NCBI RefSeq assembly: GCF_947259555.1
Contig: NZ_CAMYMD010000026.1
Location: forward strand, 62,001 to 126,000
DNA: 64,000 nucleotides
Origin: an uncultured Roseovarius sp.
GTDB taxonomy: Bacteria; Pseudomonadota; Alphaproteobacteria; Rhodobacterales; Rhodobacteraceae
Direction of reading: 5' to 3'
Shown here: positions 8,931 to 16,770 of the stretch, piece by piece
How positions within the stretch are numbered: position 1 is the stretch's first letter
Layout of the letters: each line of letters starts with the position of its first letter
Program-made: the position numbers and the translations under genes
Notes under the pieces: generated by a model
What the model saw: only the letters and a program-made list of their open reading frames with translations
What the model was told of the DNA's origin: nothing
The model's database searches: none

Positions 8931-9419
8931 CTAATATGGGTCAGGGACCCCCAGTTTGCCAAGTATCTCCACTTCTGTTGTCTCCATCAGAGTGGCATCT
9001 TGGTCACGGATGTGATCATATCCCAGCAAATGCAGCACTGCATGTACAATCAGGTGCACCACATGGTCCGCAAGCGGCTTGCCGCCCTCCGCAGCCTCGC
9101 GCACACAGGTTTCCCATGCAATGGCTATATCACCAAGTTCCGGGTCAGGTCCGGCCACAGGTAATTCCGGCCGTCCGCCAGGAGAGCGGGACGCACGTTC
9201 CTCGCTCGGCCAACTAAGGACATTGGTGGGTTGTGCCTTGTCCCGAAAATCCCCATTGAGCGCGGCGATGCGCGCGTCATCGCAGGCCAGCAGACTGACC
9301 TCCCAATCCCCCGGATCGAGGCCAACATGCAAAAGGGTTGCACGCGCGGACCGCTCGGCCAGCGCCTCCAGGCCCGCCGCCTGCCAGCAGGGCTCTTCGA
9401 TGACCACATCCATCAACAT
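8931..9419 (-). CDS. ybeY: Endoribonuclease/rRNA maturation factor YbeY
   Basis: 162 residues. A zinc-dependent RNase needed for 16S rRNA 3' maturation and ribosome quality control. The UPF0054 zinc motif is intact (HLIVHAVLHLLGYDH, three His), preceded by LGDIAIAWETC and NVLSWPSE, both typical. The start at 9419 (MLMDVVIEEP) matches the usual N-terminus of alphaproteobacterial YbeY. An in-frame ATG at 9434 overlapping the phoH stop, and one at 9413, are alternatives. Directly downstream of phoH. Confidence 0.92.
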   Translation of the reverse strand: MLMDVVIEEPCWQAAGLEALAERSARATLLHVGLDPGDWEVSLLACDDARIAALNGDFRDKAQPTNVLSWPSEERASRSPGGRPELPVAGPDPELGDIAIAWETCVREAAEGGKPLADHVVHLIVHAVLHLLGYDHIRDQDATLMETTEVEILGKLGVPDPY

Positions 9420-9426
9420 GCGCGGC

Positions 9427-10434
9427 TCAGCCATCCGCCTCATATGCTTCGATAATCGCAGCGACCAGCGGGTGACGCACGACATCCTTGGCGGTGAAGT
9501 AGTTGAAGCTGATTGCCGGTATCGAGTTCAACAAGCGTTCGGCATCCGCCAGCCCAGAGGGCACGCCACGCGGCAGATCGATCTGGGTGCGGTCCCCGGT
9601 GATGACCATGCGCGAGCCCTCGCCCAGACGCGTGAGAAACATCTTCATCTGCATGGACGTCGCGTTCTGCGCCTCATCGAGCACCACGAACGCATTGCTC
9701 AGCGTGCGCCCCCGCATGAAGGCGAGCGGCGCAATCTCTATCTTCTTTTCCTCAATCAACTTTGCGAGTTGCTTGGCTGGAAGAAAGTCGTTCAGCGCGT
9801 CGTAAAGCGGCTGCATGTACGGATCGACCTTGTCCTTCATGTCACCGGGCAGATAGCCCAGCTTCTCACCGGCCTCGACTGCGGGTCGGCTCAGGATAAT
9901 CCGGTCTACATGGCCCTCGATGAACATGTTCACACCCACAGCCACGGCCAGATACGTCTTGCCGGTCCCTGCGGGGCCAATGCCAAAGGCCAGTTCATGT
10001 GCAAAAAGTGATCTGACATAGGATTTTTGCGCATCGGTCCGCGGCTCGACGAACTTCTTGCGCGTCTTGATCTCGACCGGACCGCCCTTGAACATCTCCA
10101 ACTGATCGCCGGTCATGGTCGCGCTCTCGTCGTCAGAGCCTCCCATTCGCAATTCGCGGTCAACGTCGCCATGCTCAACCGCGCGCCCGCTTTCCAGACG
10201 TGCATAAAGCGCGCTCAGGACATCCGATGCCTCCTGCACGGTGCCCTCTTCGCCCATCACCGACAGGTGATTGCCGCGCCGTACAATCTGCACACTAAGC
10301 TTGCGCTCAATCTCAGCAAGGTTCCGGTCATATTCGCCGCATAGATCAATCAGCAGCATGTTGTCGGGGAATTCGATCACGGCTTCCTGCATTGAGGCCA
10401 TGTCAGGGGCGGGGGGCGGTGCGCTGTTACCCAA
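9427..10434 (-). CDS. phoH: PhoH-like ATPase (TTG start)
   Basis: 335 residues. A cytoplasmic RNA-associated P-loop ATPase that usually accompanies ybeY. An N-terminal KH-like region (about 20-100) is followed by Walker A GPAGTGKT and Walker B FVVLDEAQN, with TGDRTQIDLP as sensor. I choose TTG at 10434 because GGGAGA stands five bases upstream (complement of 10440-10445) and the N-terminus then has family-like length. An ATG 54 bases further upstream has no comparable site, and the ATG at 10401 has none either. The order phoH-ybeY-corC-lnt is canonical, but miaB is separated from phoH by two extra genes. Confidence 0.9.
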   Translation of the reverse strand: MGNSAPPPAPDMASMQEAVIEFPDNMLLIDLCGEYDRNLAEIERKLSVQIVRRGNHLSVMGEEGTVQEASDVLSALYARLESGRAVEHGDVDRELRMGGSDDESATMTGDQLEMFKGGPVEIKTRKKFVEPRTDAQKSYVRSLFAHELAFGIGPAGTGKTYLAVAVGVNMFIEGHVDRIILSRPAVEAGEKLGYLPGDMKDKVDPYMQPLYDALNDFLPAKQLAKLIEEKKIEIAPLAFMRGRTLSNAFVVLDEAQNATSMQMKMFLTRLGEGSRMVITGDRTQIDLPRGVPSGLADAERLLNSIPAISFNYFTAKDVVRHPLVAAIIEAYEADG

Positions 10435-10527
10435 ACAAATCTCCCACGGGTCAGAGGTCTGCGATAAGCCTGCCAAGATGCGCCGCAAGGTGCAAGCGCC
10501 CGGCGCGGAATGTCATAAGATTGGCAC

Positions 10528-10556
10528 AAAAAAACTGCGGGCAATCAGGCCCGCAG
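10528..10556 (-). terminator. Rho-independent terminator after the small lipoprotein gene
   Basis: On the minus strand a perfect eight-bp stem (CTGCGGGC / GCCCGCAG, loop of six) is followed by seven T. It lies 31 bases past the stop of the 10587-10898 gene and before phoH, so it should isolate phoH from upstream transcription. Confidence 0.85.
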
Positions 10557-10586
10557 TCCAATGATTGTTGCCAAGGCGTGGCACGT

Positions 10587-10898
10587 TCAGAGCGTATCCG
10601 CAATGCTGCTTCCGCCCTTGAAGTTTCCAGTGGCCACGGTCGGGGGGGCAACACCAGAGCAGACCGGCTTGCCGAACTTGTCCAGCCGCTGCGACAGATA
10701 GCCCTCGACACCGTCGTCGATGATCCAGTGATCACACCCGTTGGGATCCACCCAAATGCCGGATTGCAACTGGCTAAGATGCTTCTTGTCTGTGCCACGG
10801 TCACGGGTCTTGTCAGGGCCGACGCCACCATGCCCGCCAGCGCACGCCGCCAAAAGACTGACTGCGGGGATCACCAGTGCTAGTTTTGAAATTCTCAT
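10587..10898 (-). CDS. Small lipoprotein with WVDPxGCxHW domain
   Basis: 103 residues. A lipoprotein signal peptide ends in the lipobox LLAAC (Cys19). A 33-residue segment at 48-80 runs IWVDPNGCDHWIIDDG... to a second Cys at 80. The next gene upstream, an OmpA-family protein, carries the same segment at the same Cys spacing, so the pair are related by domain duplication. It is likely anchored in the envelope. Function unknown; the conserved Cys pair may form a disulfide. The gene is 12 bases downstream of the OmpA gene and ends at a strong terminator, so the two form a short operon. Confidence 0.75.
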   Translation of the reverse strand: MRISKLALVIPAVSLLAACAGGHGGVGPDKTRDRGTDKKHLSQLQSGIWVDPNGCDHWIIDDGVEGYLSQRLDKFGKPVCSGVAPPTVATGNFKGGSSIADTL

Positions 10899-10910
10899 TG
10901 TTCAGTCCCC

Positions 10911-11492
10911 TCAGCGCCAGCACATGATTTCGACACGGCGGTTCTGCGCCATGCCTTCTGCGGTATTGTTGGACGCCTTGGGCATCCGCTCGCCGTAGCC
11001 ACGCACATCAGAGATCCGCGATCCCACACTGCGCGCCACCGATGCCACCGAATTGGCGCGACGCAGGGACAGGCCCATATTGTACTCATCCGAGGCGCGG
11101 CTGTCGGTATGCCCCACGATCGTATAGGCAACCGCGTTCGACTGCTGGAAGAATTCCGCGAGGCGCTGACGGCCCGCCGCATGAATGCGCGCACTGTCAG
11201 TTGCAAAGTGCTGGTCTGTATTGACGACGCCACAGAGGTTCATCTCGCGGCAGATCGGGATACCCTGACGGTTGACATGCGGGCTCATGTAGCCCTCTGC
11301 CCCGTCATCCATGACCCAATGCTCGCACCCGTCGGGGTCGACCCATATCGTCGGGATATAGCGTTCTCCTACAACGGTACGCTGTTGTTGCGCCTCCGCC
11401 ATTCCGGCTGTTACGACGAGGCCGAGGGCAACGGCACCTGCCCCCCTTACCATCGCGCGCAGCGTCTTTGAAATTATTTTCGTCACGGCCAC
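10911..11492 (-). CDS. OmpA-family protein with WVDPxGCxHW domain
   Basis: 193 residues. It has a signal peptide (cleavage near AEA-QQQ, about residue 34), the shared segment IWVDPDGCEHWVMDDG at 49-81 with Cys56 and Cys81, and a C-terminal OmpA/peptidoglycan-binding domain from about 90 onward (GHTDSRASDEYNMGLSLRRANSVA and QNRRVEI are diagnostic). It probably tethers the envelope to peptidoglycan. The start is a GTG at 11492 behind GAGGACA. It forms a two-gene unit with the lipoprotein downstream, inserted between miaB and phoH. The 185 bp upstream presumably hold its promoter, but I find no clear hexamers. Confidence 0.82.
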   Translation of the reverse strand: MAVTKIISKTLRAMVRGAGAVALGLVVTAGMAEAQQQRTVVGERYIPTIWVDPDGCEHWVMDDGAEGYMSPHVNRQGIPICREMNLCGVVNTDQHFATDSARIHAAGRQRLAEFFQQSNAVAYTIVGHTDSRASDEYNMGLSLRRANSVASVARSVGSRISDVRGYGERMPKASNNTAEGMAQNRRVEIMCWR

Positions 11493-11677
11493 TGTCCTCT
11501 TTCTACCCCCCGGGCGGATGTGTTCGCCTACAAGGATACCACCCAGCTAATACCATGAAATACTAACAACTATCGGCTCAATGTGAAGTAAATTCCACCA
11601 GATATTGTGGCCACTTGCGAAACAATCCCTAGGCAACGCCGCAATTTCGCCACAATCGCGCGAAAATCGCTTTGTTT

Positions 11678-13039
11678 TCAACCCTGCAAGAGCCGACCAG
11701 CCAAAGAGTTCGAGGCGCTTTCGACAATCTCTACTTGCCTCAGATCACCAGCCGCCACGTCGCCACTGGTCACATGAACGGCGTGAAGGTGATCCGACTT
11801 GCCAACCATCTGTCCGGCCATCCGCCCGGGTTTCTCGAAGAGCACGCCAACGGTGCGCCCGACCATCGCATCCTGCGCCGCGCGCTGCTGCCGGGTGATC
11901 AGCGCCTGAAGCCGGTGCAGCCGCTCGGATTTCACGTCCTCCGCCACCTGCGGCCGTTCCGCCGCCGGGGTGCCGGGGCGCGTGGAATACTTGAACGAGA
12001 ACGCATAGCCGTAATTCACCGCCTCGATCAGATCCATCGTGGCCTGAAAATCCTCTTCTGTCTCTTCGGGGAAGCCCACGATGAAATCCCCCGACATCAG
12101 GATATCGGGCCGCGCCGCGCGAATACGCTCGATCAGCCGCAGATAGCTTTCGGCGGTGTGGCTGCGGTTCATCCGCTTGAGAATCTTGTCACTGCCCGAC
12201 TGCACCGGCAGATGCAGATAGGGCATCAGCTTTGCGCACTCGCCATGCGCCGCGATCAGGTCGTCATCCATGTCGTTGGGGTGGCTCGTGGTAAAGCGGA
12301 TACGCTCCAGCCCGTCGATGTCATTGAGCGCCCAGATGAGCCGCGCAAGCGACCAGTCGCCGCCCTCTCCCGCGCCATGATAGGCGTTGACGTTCTGCCC
12401 CAGCAGGGTGATCTCGCGCACGCCCCTCTCGACCAGATCGCGCGCCTCTTCCAGCACGCGCGCCGCCGGGCGGCTCACCTCGGCGCCACGGGTATAGGGC
12501 ACCACGCAAAAGGCGCAGAACTTGTCGCAGCCCTCCTGCACGGTCAGAAACGCGGTCGGACCGCGCTTTGCCTTGGGGCGCTGCCGCAGCGTGTCGAACT
12601 TGTCATCCAGCGGAAAATCGGTGGCGAGCGCCTTTTCGCCCGTCTGCACCCGCGCTTCCATCTGCGGCAGGCGATGATAGCTCTGCGGCCCCACCACCAG
12701 ATCGACCAGCGGCTGACGGCGCATGATTTCCTGCCCCTCGGCCTGCGCCACGCAACCCGCCACGCCGATCTTGAGATCTGGCTTTTCGTCCTTGAGCGCG
12801 CGGAACCGGCCCAGTTCGGAATAGACCTTTTCGGCGGCCTTCTCGCGGATATGACAGGTGTTGAGCAGGATCATGTCGGCCTCGGCCGCATTCTCGGTGG
12901 TGACGTAGCCCGCCCCGCCCATCGCCTCGGCCATGCGCTCGCTGTCATAGACGTTCATCTGACAGCCATAGGTCTTGATATAGAGTTTTTTCACATCCGC
13001 CATGCGCCGGGCCTCCGCCTGAGGGTTCAGGGCGCTCAT
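11678..13039 (-). CDS. miaB: tRNA-2-methylthio-N6-isopentenyladenosine synthase
   Basis: 453 residues. A radical-SAM methylthiotransferase that adds a methylthio group to i6A37 of tRNA. The N-terminal UPF0004 domain holds cluster cysteines ([26 protein letters not shown]). The radical SAM CxxxCxxC is CDKFCAFC, followed by [13 protein letters not shown], and a TRAM domain ends the protein. The start at 13039 (MSALNPQ) is the longest reasonable one; the ATG at 13003 (MADVKKL) is an alternative nearer the conserved block. It belongs to the miaB-phoH-ybeY-corC-lnt neighbourhood, here split. Confidence 0.94.
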   Translation of the reverse strand: MSALNPQAEARRMADVKKLYIKTYGCQMNVYDSERMAEAMGGAGYVTTENAAEADMILLNTCHIREKAAEKVYSELGRFRALKDEKPDLKIGVAGCVAQAEGQEIMRRQPLVDLVVGPQSYHRLPQMEARVQTGEKALATDFPLDDKFDTLRQRPKAKRGPTAFLTVQEGCDKFCAFCVVPYTRGAEVSRPAARVLEEARDLVERGVREITLLGQNVNAYHGAGEGGDWSLARLIWALNDIDGLERIRFTTSHPNDMDDDLIAAHGECAKLMPYLHLPVQSGSDKILKRMNRSHTAESYLRLIERIRAARPDILMSGDFIVGFPEETEEDFQATMDLIEAVNYGYAFSFKYSTRPGTPAAERPQVAEDVKSERLHRLQALITRQQRAAQDAMVGRTVGVLFEKPGRMAGQMVGKSDHLHAVHVTSGDVAAGDLRQVEIVESASNSLAGRLLQG

Positions 13040-13118
13040 CTACATCACCGCAGGGGGCACTTGCAATGCCTCTGCGTTTGACGGATTCTACATCGAAAAT
13101 CCAACCGCAGGGCACAGC

Positions 13119-13994
13119 ATGAGCACACCCGATCTCGACGCGTTTCTCAAGAACCCCGGCACGGCACTCGCCAAGGGTCCGATCGCGATGGTGTTTGCCG
13201 AAGACGAGGTCGAGCTGAATTCGACCTTGCGGCACCATTTCGACACCGGCTTCAAATCAGTGCTGCTCTTTGCGCCCGACGTGTTTCATCTTGCCGAAGA
13301 CCTGGTCGAAGCCCCTGCCCTCCACCGCATCCGTCACGATCTGGCCTCCGGCGACAGCCTGACCGACGCGGTCAACGCGGTCATCAATGCCGCGCCGAGC
13401 GTTTGGATGTACTACTGCTATAACGCGGAATATCTGTTTTACCCGTTCTGCGAGACCCGGACAGTCGCGGAAATGCTGAGCTTTCACACCGAAGAGCGAC
13501 GTGATGCCATGCTCACCTATGTGATCGACCTTTATGCTGACAACATAGAAACGCATCACGATGCTGTCTCACTGGAAGCCGCGCATATGGACAAAAGCGG
13601 GTATTACGCGCTTGCGCGCCCCGACCCGGACAACCACAATTACCCGAAAGAGCGGCAGCTCGACTTCTTTGGGGGGCTACGCTGGCGCTACGAAGAGCAT
13701 ATTCCGGCGAAACGCCGCAAGATTGATCGCATCGCGCTCTTCCGGTCCAAGCCGGATCTACGGTTGCGTGACGATCACACCTTCTCGGACGAGGAATACA
13801 ACACCTATGCCTGTCCCTGGCACCATAACCTGACCAGCGCCATCGTCTCGTTTCGTACAGCCAAGGCGCTCAAGCGCAACCCTGGATCGACGTTCGACAT
13901 CCAGACCTTCAAGTGGCACAATTCGATCCCGTTCGAATGGCATTCCCGCCAATTGCTGGATCTGGGCCTGATGGAGCCGGGACAGTGGTTCTGA
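13119..13994 (+). CDS. Conserved protein of unknown function, possibly glycosyltransferase-like
   Basis: 291 residues, no signal peptide or membrane span. Visible features are an N-terminal Rossmann-like stretch (FKSVLLFAPDVFHLAEDL), a central aromatic segment (WMYYCYNAEYLFYPFCETRTVAEML), FFGGLRWRYEEHIP and a His/Trp-rich end (ACPWHHNLTSAIVSFRTAKAL...KWHNSIPFEWH). The layout recalls small family-2-like glycosyltransferases of Rhodobacterales, but I see no clear DxD nucleotide-sugar motif and do not assign a reaction. It starts 79 bases from the divergent miaB. Confidence 0.7.
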   Translation: MSTPDLDAFLKNPGTALAKGPIAMVFAEDEVELNSTLRHHFDTGFKSVLLFAPDVFHLAEDLVEAPALHRIRHDLASGDSLTDAVNAVINAAPSVWMYYCYNAEYLFYPFCETRTVAEMLSFHTEERRDAMLTYVIDLYADNIETHHDAVSLEAAHMDKSGYYALARPDPDNHNYPKERQLDFFGGLRWRYEEHIPAKRRKIDRIALFRSKPDLRLRDDHTFSDEEYNTYACPWHHNLTSAIVSFRTAKALKRNPGSTFDIQTFKWHNSIPFEWHSRQLLDLGLMEPGQWF

Positions 13995-14114
13995 TGGTGG
14001 TTCTGATGAATGACGCGGCAGCCTTCGGCCCTGACGCCGCGCCGACTCTTTACGCGCAATGGTCCGCTTGTCGTACCATTCGCGCCGACCAACTTCCCCT
14101 TGCATACAGCCGCC

Positions 14115-15017
14115 TCACTTGATGAAGCTTCCATCGCGCAATTCGCGCATTGCCTGACGCAATTCGTCTTTCGTATTCATCACGATCGGGCCATGCCACG
14201 CCACCGGCTCTTGCAGGGGCGCACCGGAGATCAACAAAAAGCGCACCCCCTTCTGGCCAGCCTGCACCGTGACCTCGTCACCGGTGCCAAAGCGGACAAG
14301 TGTGCGATCACCTGAAGGGTCGCGCAGATGCAGCTCCTGCCCGGCCAGTTCCTTTTCCAACAGAACACCGGTTGGATGCGAGGCATCCGAAAAAGCACCC
14401 GAGCCGGCAAAGACATAAGCAAAGCTGCGCCGGTAGGTATCTACGCGAAACGTCTTTTTCACGCCGGGCGGCACCGAGATATCGAGATATTGCGGATCGG
14501 CTGCGATCCCATCCACCGGACCGCGTTTGCCCCAGAAGTCGCCCACGATCACCCGCACGCGGGTGCCGTCATCGTCGATGATCTCGGGAATATCCGGGGC
14601 CTTCACGTCCTGATAGCGCGGTGCGGTCATCTTGAGCGACGCGGGCAGGTTCGCCCAAAGCTGAAAGCCGTGCATCTGCCCGTGGGCATTGCCGCGTGGC
14701 ATTTCCTGATGCAAAATGCCTGATCCGGCTGTCATCCATTGCACATCGCCCGCACCCAAGCTGCCCGCGTTGCCGAGGCTGTCGCCATGCGCCACCTCGC
14801 CTTCGAGCACGTAGGTGATCGTCTCGATGCCGCGATGCGGATGCCATGGAAACCCCTTGGCATAATGCGCCGGATCGTCGTTGCGGAAATCGTCGAACAG
14901 CAGGAACGGGTCCAGCTCCGACGGATCTTGGAAACCGAAGGCACGGTGCAGATGCACGCCTGCGCCCTCCAGCGTGGGTGTTGCGCTGCGAGTCTCCAGT
15001 ACAGGTCTGATGGACAT
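14115..15017 (-). CDS. Pirin family protein
   Basis: 300 residues with the bicupin pirin fold. The N-terminal cupin carries the metal-binding pattern HPHRGIETITYVLEGEVAHGDSLG, then GDVQWMTAGSGILHQEMP, both diagnostic. Some pirins are quercetin dioxygenases, others redox sensors; substrate unknown. The start at 15017 follows GGAGAG. Longer in-frame starts up to 15284 would run through the intergenic region and add unrelated sequence. A single gene divergent from 15171. Confidence 0.88.
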   Translation of the reverse strand: MSIRPVLETRSATPTLEGAGVHLHRAFGFQDPSELDPFLLFDDFRNDDPAHYAKGFPWHPHRGIETITYVLEGEVAHGDSLGNAGSLGAGDVQWMTAGSGILHQEMPRGNAHGQMHGFQLWANLPASLKMTAPRYQDVKAPDIPEIIDDDGTRVRVIVGDFWGKRGPVDGIAADPQYLDISVPPGVKKTFRVDTYRRSFAYVFAGSGAFSDASHPTGVLLEKELAGQELHLRDPSGDRTLVRFGTGDEVTVQAGQKGVRFLLISGAPLQEPVAWHGPIVMNTKDELRQAMRELRDGSFIK

Positions 15018-15170
15018 GTGAACTCTCCTTTCCGACCAAATATAGGGACGCCCGGGCCGGGTGAAATGGCCCGTGTTGTTCACCTGCGAACGCAGTCTGT
15101 GCGTTTTCCACGTGGCCTCTCGCCATGAGACGGCATCCGGGGTAAAGCCGGGACAAAAGGGAGACGCGAG

Positions 15171-15650
15171 ATGAATGACAGTGAGGTTCTGGTGGTTCTT
15201 TCGGCCTCGACAGGGCGCCGCCTTTTTGGCGTTGGTGCGGTCGGCGGGCTGGGGCTGACGCTGCTCTATCTGGTGCTGGCGCAAGCACCCGCGCTGGGCT
15301 GGCAGGTGTTCATGATGGGTTCGGGCGCGTTGGCTCTGTGGATGGCCACGCGGATGTGGCGCGCGACCGAACAGTGGCTTGAGCTGACACGCGAAGGGCT
15401 TCGCGACAATAACGGGCGCATGATTGCGCCAATCGATCAGATCATATCGGTTGATCGGGGAGTGTTCGCGTTCAAGCCCTCAAACGGTTTCATGATCCGC
15501 CTCAAGAAAAAAGCCCCGGCCGCATGGCAGCCGGGGCTATGGTGGAGAGCCGGTCGCCGGGTCGGCGTGGGCGGAGTGACCGCCAGCACACCCGCGAAGG
15601 TCATGGCCGAGATCATTCAGGATCTCATCGCCCGGAACGACGCCTCTTAA
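15171..15650 (+). CDS. Conserved two-span membrane protein of unknown function
   Basis: 159 residues with two hydrophobic spans near residues 15-35 and 43-60, then a cytoplasmic PH-like region (WLELTREGLRDNNGRMIAPIDQIISVDRG). GGGAGACGCGAG lies ahead of the ATG at 15171. Its 3' half contains, on the opposite strand, a full intrinsic terminator for the convergent pilus operon, which may constrain codon choice at residues about 112-123 (RLKKKAPAAWQPG). Confidence 0.68.
   Translation: MNDSEVLVVLSASTGRRLFGVGAVGGLGLTLLYLVLAQAPALGWQVFMMGSGALALWMATRMWRATEQWLELTREGLRDNNGRMIAPIDQIISVDRGVFAFKPSNGFMIRLKKKAPAAWQPGLWWRAGRRVGVGGVTASTPAKVMAEIIQDLIARNDAS
15506..15538 (-). terminator. Terminator of the pilus operon, embedded in a convergent gene
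   Basis: On the minus strand a nine-bp perfect stem (AGCCCCGGC at 15512-15520 against GCCGGGGCT at 15530-15538) is followed by a run of T (complement of the A-run ending at 15512). It is about 110 bases past the stop at 15647 and lies wholly inside the coding region of 15171-15650. Confidence 0.75.
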
Positions 15651-16234
15651 GACGCGGTGCACACGCCATCATAGCAGAGCTGCGCCGCAAAGCGCAGCGG
15701 CACGAACATTCGGGTGGTGATCTCTGTGCCACCGGCCAATCCGGCAGAGACTTTGGGATCATAGCTGGAAAGCGTATCGACGAGAATGATGTCCTGTCCG
15801 TCAACCATCTGCGGCAGGCTGTCATGCGCATTCTGAACGTCCGACGAGGTCAACGGCACAAGAGCACCGGTTCCGCGTACTTCTGACCACCGCAGTTCGA
15901 ACTCGTCGACATTCTGGCCCTCGTCGAGGCGGTACCGCACGACAGTGACACGAACCTGGTTGACACCAGAGTCGTTGGTTATCACGTCAAAAAGCTCTTT
16001 GACGTTGTCCATGTAGGCGGCATCGACCACCTGTGTTTCGCGCGAGAGCATGTCAGCCACGGTGTAGGTGGCTTTTTCACGCACGCTCTGGTAGCGGAAC
16101 ATGTCGTAGTACTCGTAGCTGAACGCCAGCCCCATGAAAAGGAATGGGAACATCACGACCGTTTCCATTGACGCCGTACCGGCCTCTTGCCGCCAAAAGC
16201 GGCGAAGGGCGTTTTTTGCAAATCGGATACACAT
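15647..16234 (-). CDS. TadE-like pilus assembly protein
   Basis: 195 residues. An N-terminal basic stretch, then EAGTASMETVVMFPFLFMGLAFSYEYYDMFRYQ, the TadE-type pseudopilin helix with its Glu near the membrane start, and a periplasmic rest. TadE/F/G proteins are minor pilins of Flp/Tad adhesive pili. Its ATG touches the stop of the upstream TadE gene at 16234, so translation is coupled. Last gene of a three-gene unit. No Tad motor genes are within view; they would be elsewhere. Confidence 0.82.
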   Translation of the reverse strand: MCIRFAKNALRRFWRQEAGTASMETVVMFPFLFMGLAFSYEYYDMFRYQSVREKATYTVADMLSRETQVVDAAYMDNVKELFDVITNDSGVNQVRVTVVRYRLDEGQNVDEFELRWSEVRGTGALVPLTSSDVQNAHDSLPQMVDGQDIILVDTLSSYDPKVSAGLAGGTEITTRMFVPLRFAAQLCYDGVCTAS

Positions 16235-16770
16235 CAGATCGGCTCCTGTACAAAGGCGGTGATGGCAACAAGCGAGCTTTGACCGTTCTCGTCGTCGATC
16301 AGCCTGCTTCCCAGAAGTGACCGCGGGAACAAGGGGTTGTACTTGACGCAGGCCCGAAGCAACATCAGCTCATTCTGTTGCCCCGGAGTGAACTCTCGGA
16401 CCGGCTTTGCAGGCTGCGCCAGATCGGTGCAATCCGCACCCTGCTCAAGCGCCGTCAGGTTCCTGATATCGGTGGGGCGCATTTCCAGCCGCAGGTTGCT
16501 CTCGCAATCGTTGATGACGATCGAGTTGGCGCAGATGATGCGCTTGATATCGTCGTGTTGCGGTGCCGTTCCCGTCCCGAGGCGCACCTCGCGCGCTGCC
16601 ATGTCGAGACCGCGTTCGAGAAAGGTTGCGCGCATCGTCAGAAAGCCGACCTCGATCGAGAGGATCATCAGAGCCAGGAAGAAGGGCACGACGATGACGA
16701 ACTCCACCGATGCGGTCCCGGTTTCGTCGCGCCGGAAATGGCGAAGACACTTTTTGAAGGGGCGGGTCAT
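16234..16770 (-). CDS. TadE family pilus assembly protein
   Basis: 178 residues. ETGTASVEFVIVVPFFLALMILSIEVGFLTMRATFLERGLDMAAREVRLG is a textbook TadE N-terminus (Glu-rich entry, single membrane helix, then the AAREVRLG segment). The soluble part has several Cys (residues near 80-130) that could form disulfides in the periplasm. The start overlaps the vWA gene end by four bases (ATGA). Confidence 0.87.
   Translation of the reverse strand: MTRPFKKCLRHFRRDETGTASVEFVIVVPFFLALMILSIEVGFLTMRATFLERGLDMAAREVRLGTGTAPQHDDIKRIICANSIVINDCESNLRLEMRPTDIRNLTALEQGADCTDLAQPAKPVREFTPGQQNELMLLRACVKYNPLFPRSLLGSRLIDDENGQSSLVAITAFVQEPI

Noticed and set aside
11672..13081. 469-codon plus-strand ORF opposite miaB
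   Set aside because: Same kind of shadow; miaB carries all catalytic motifs on the minus strand.
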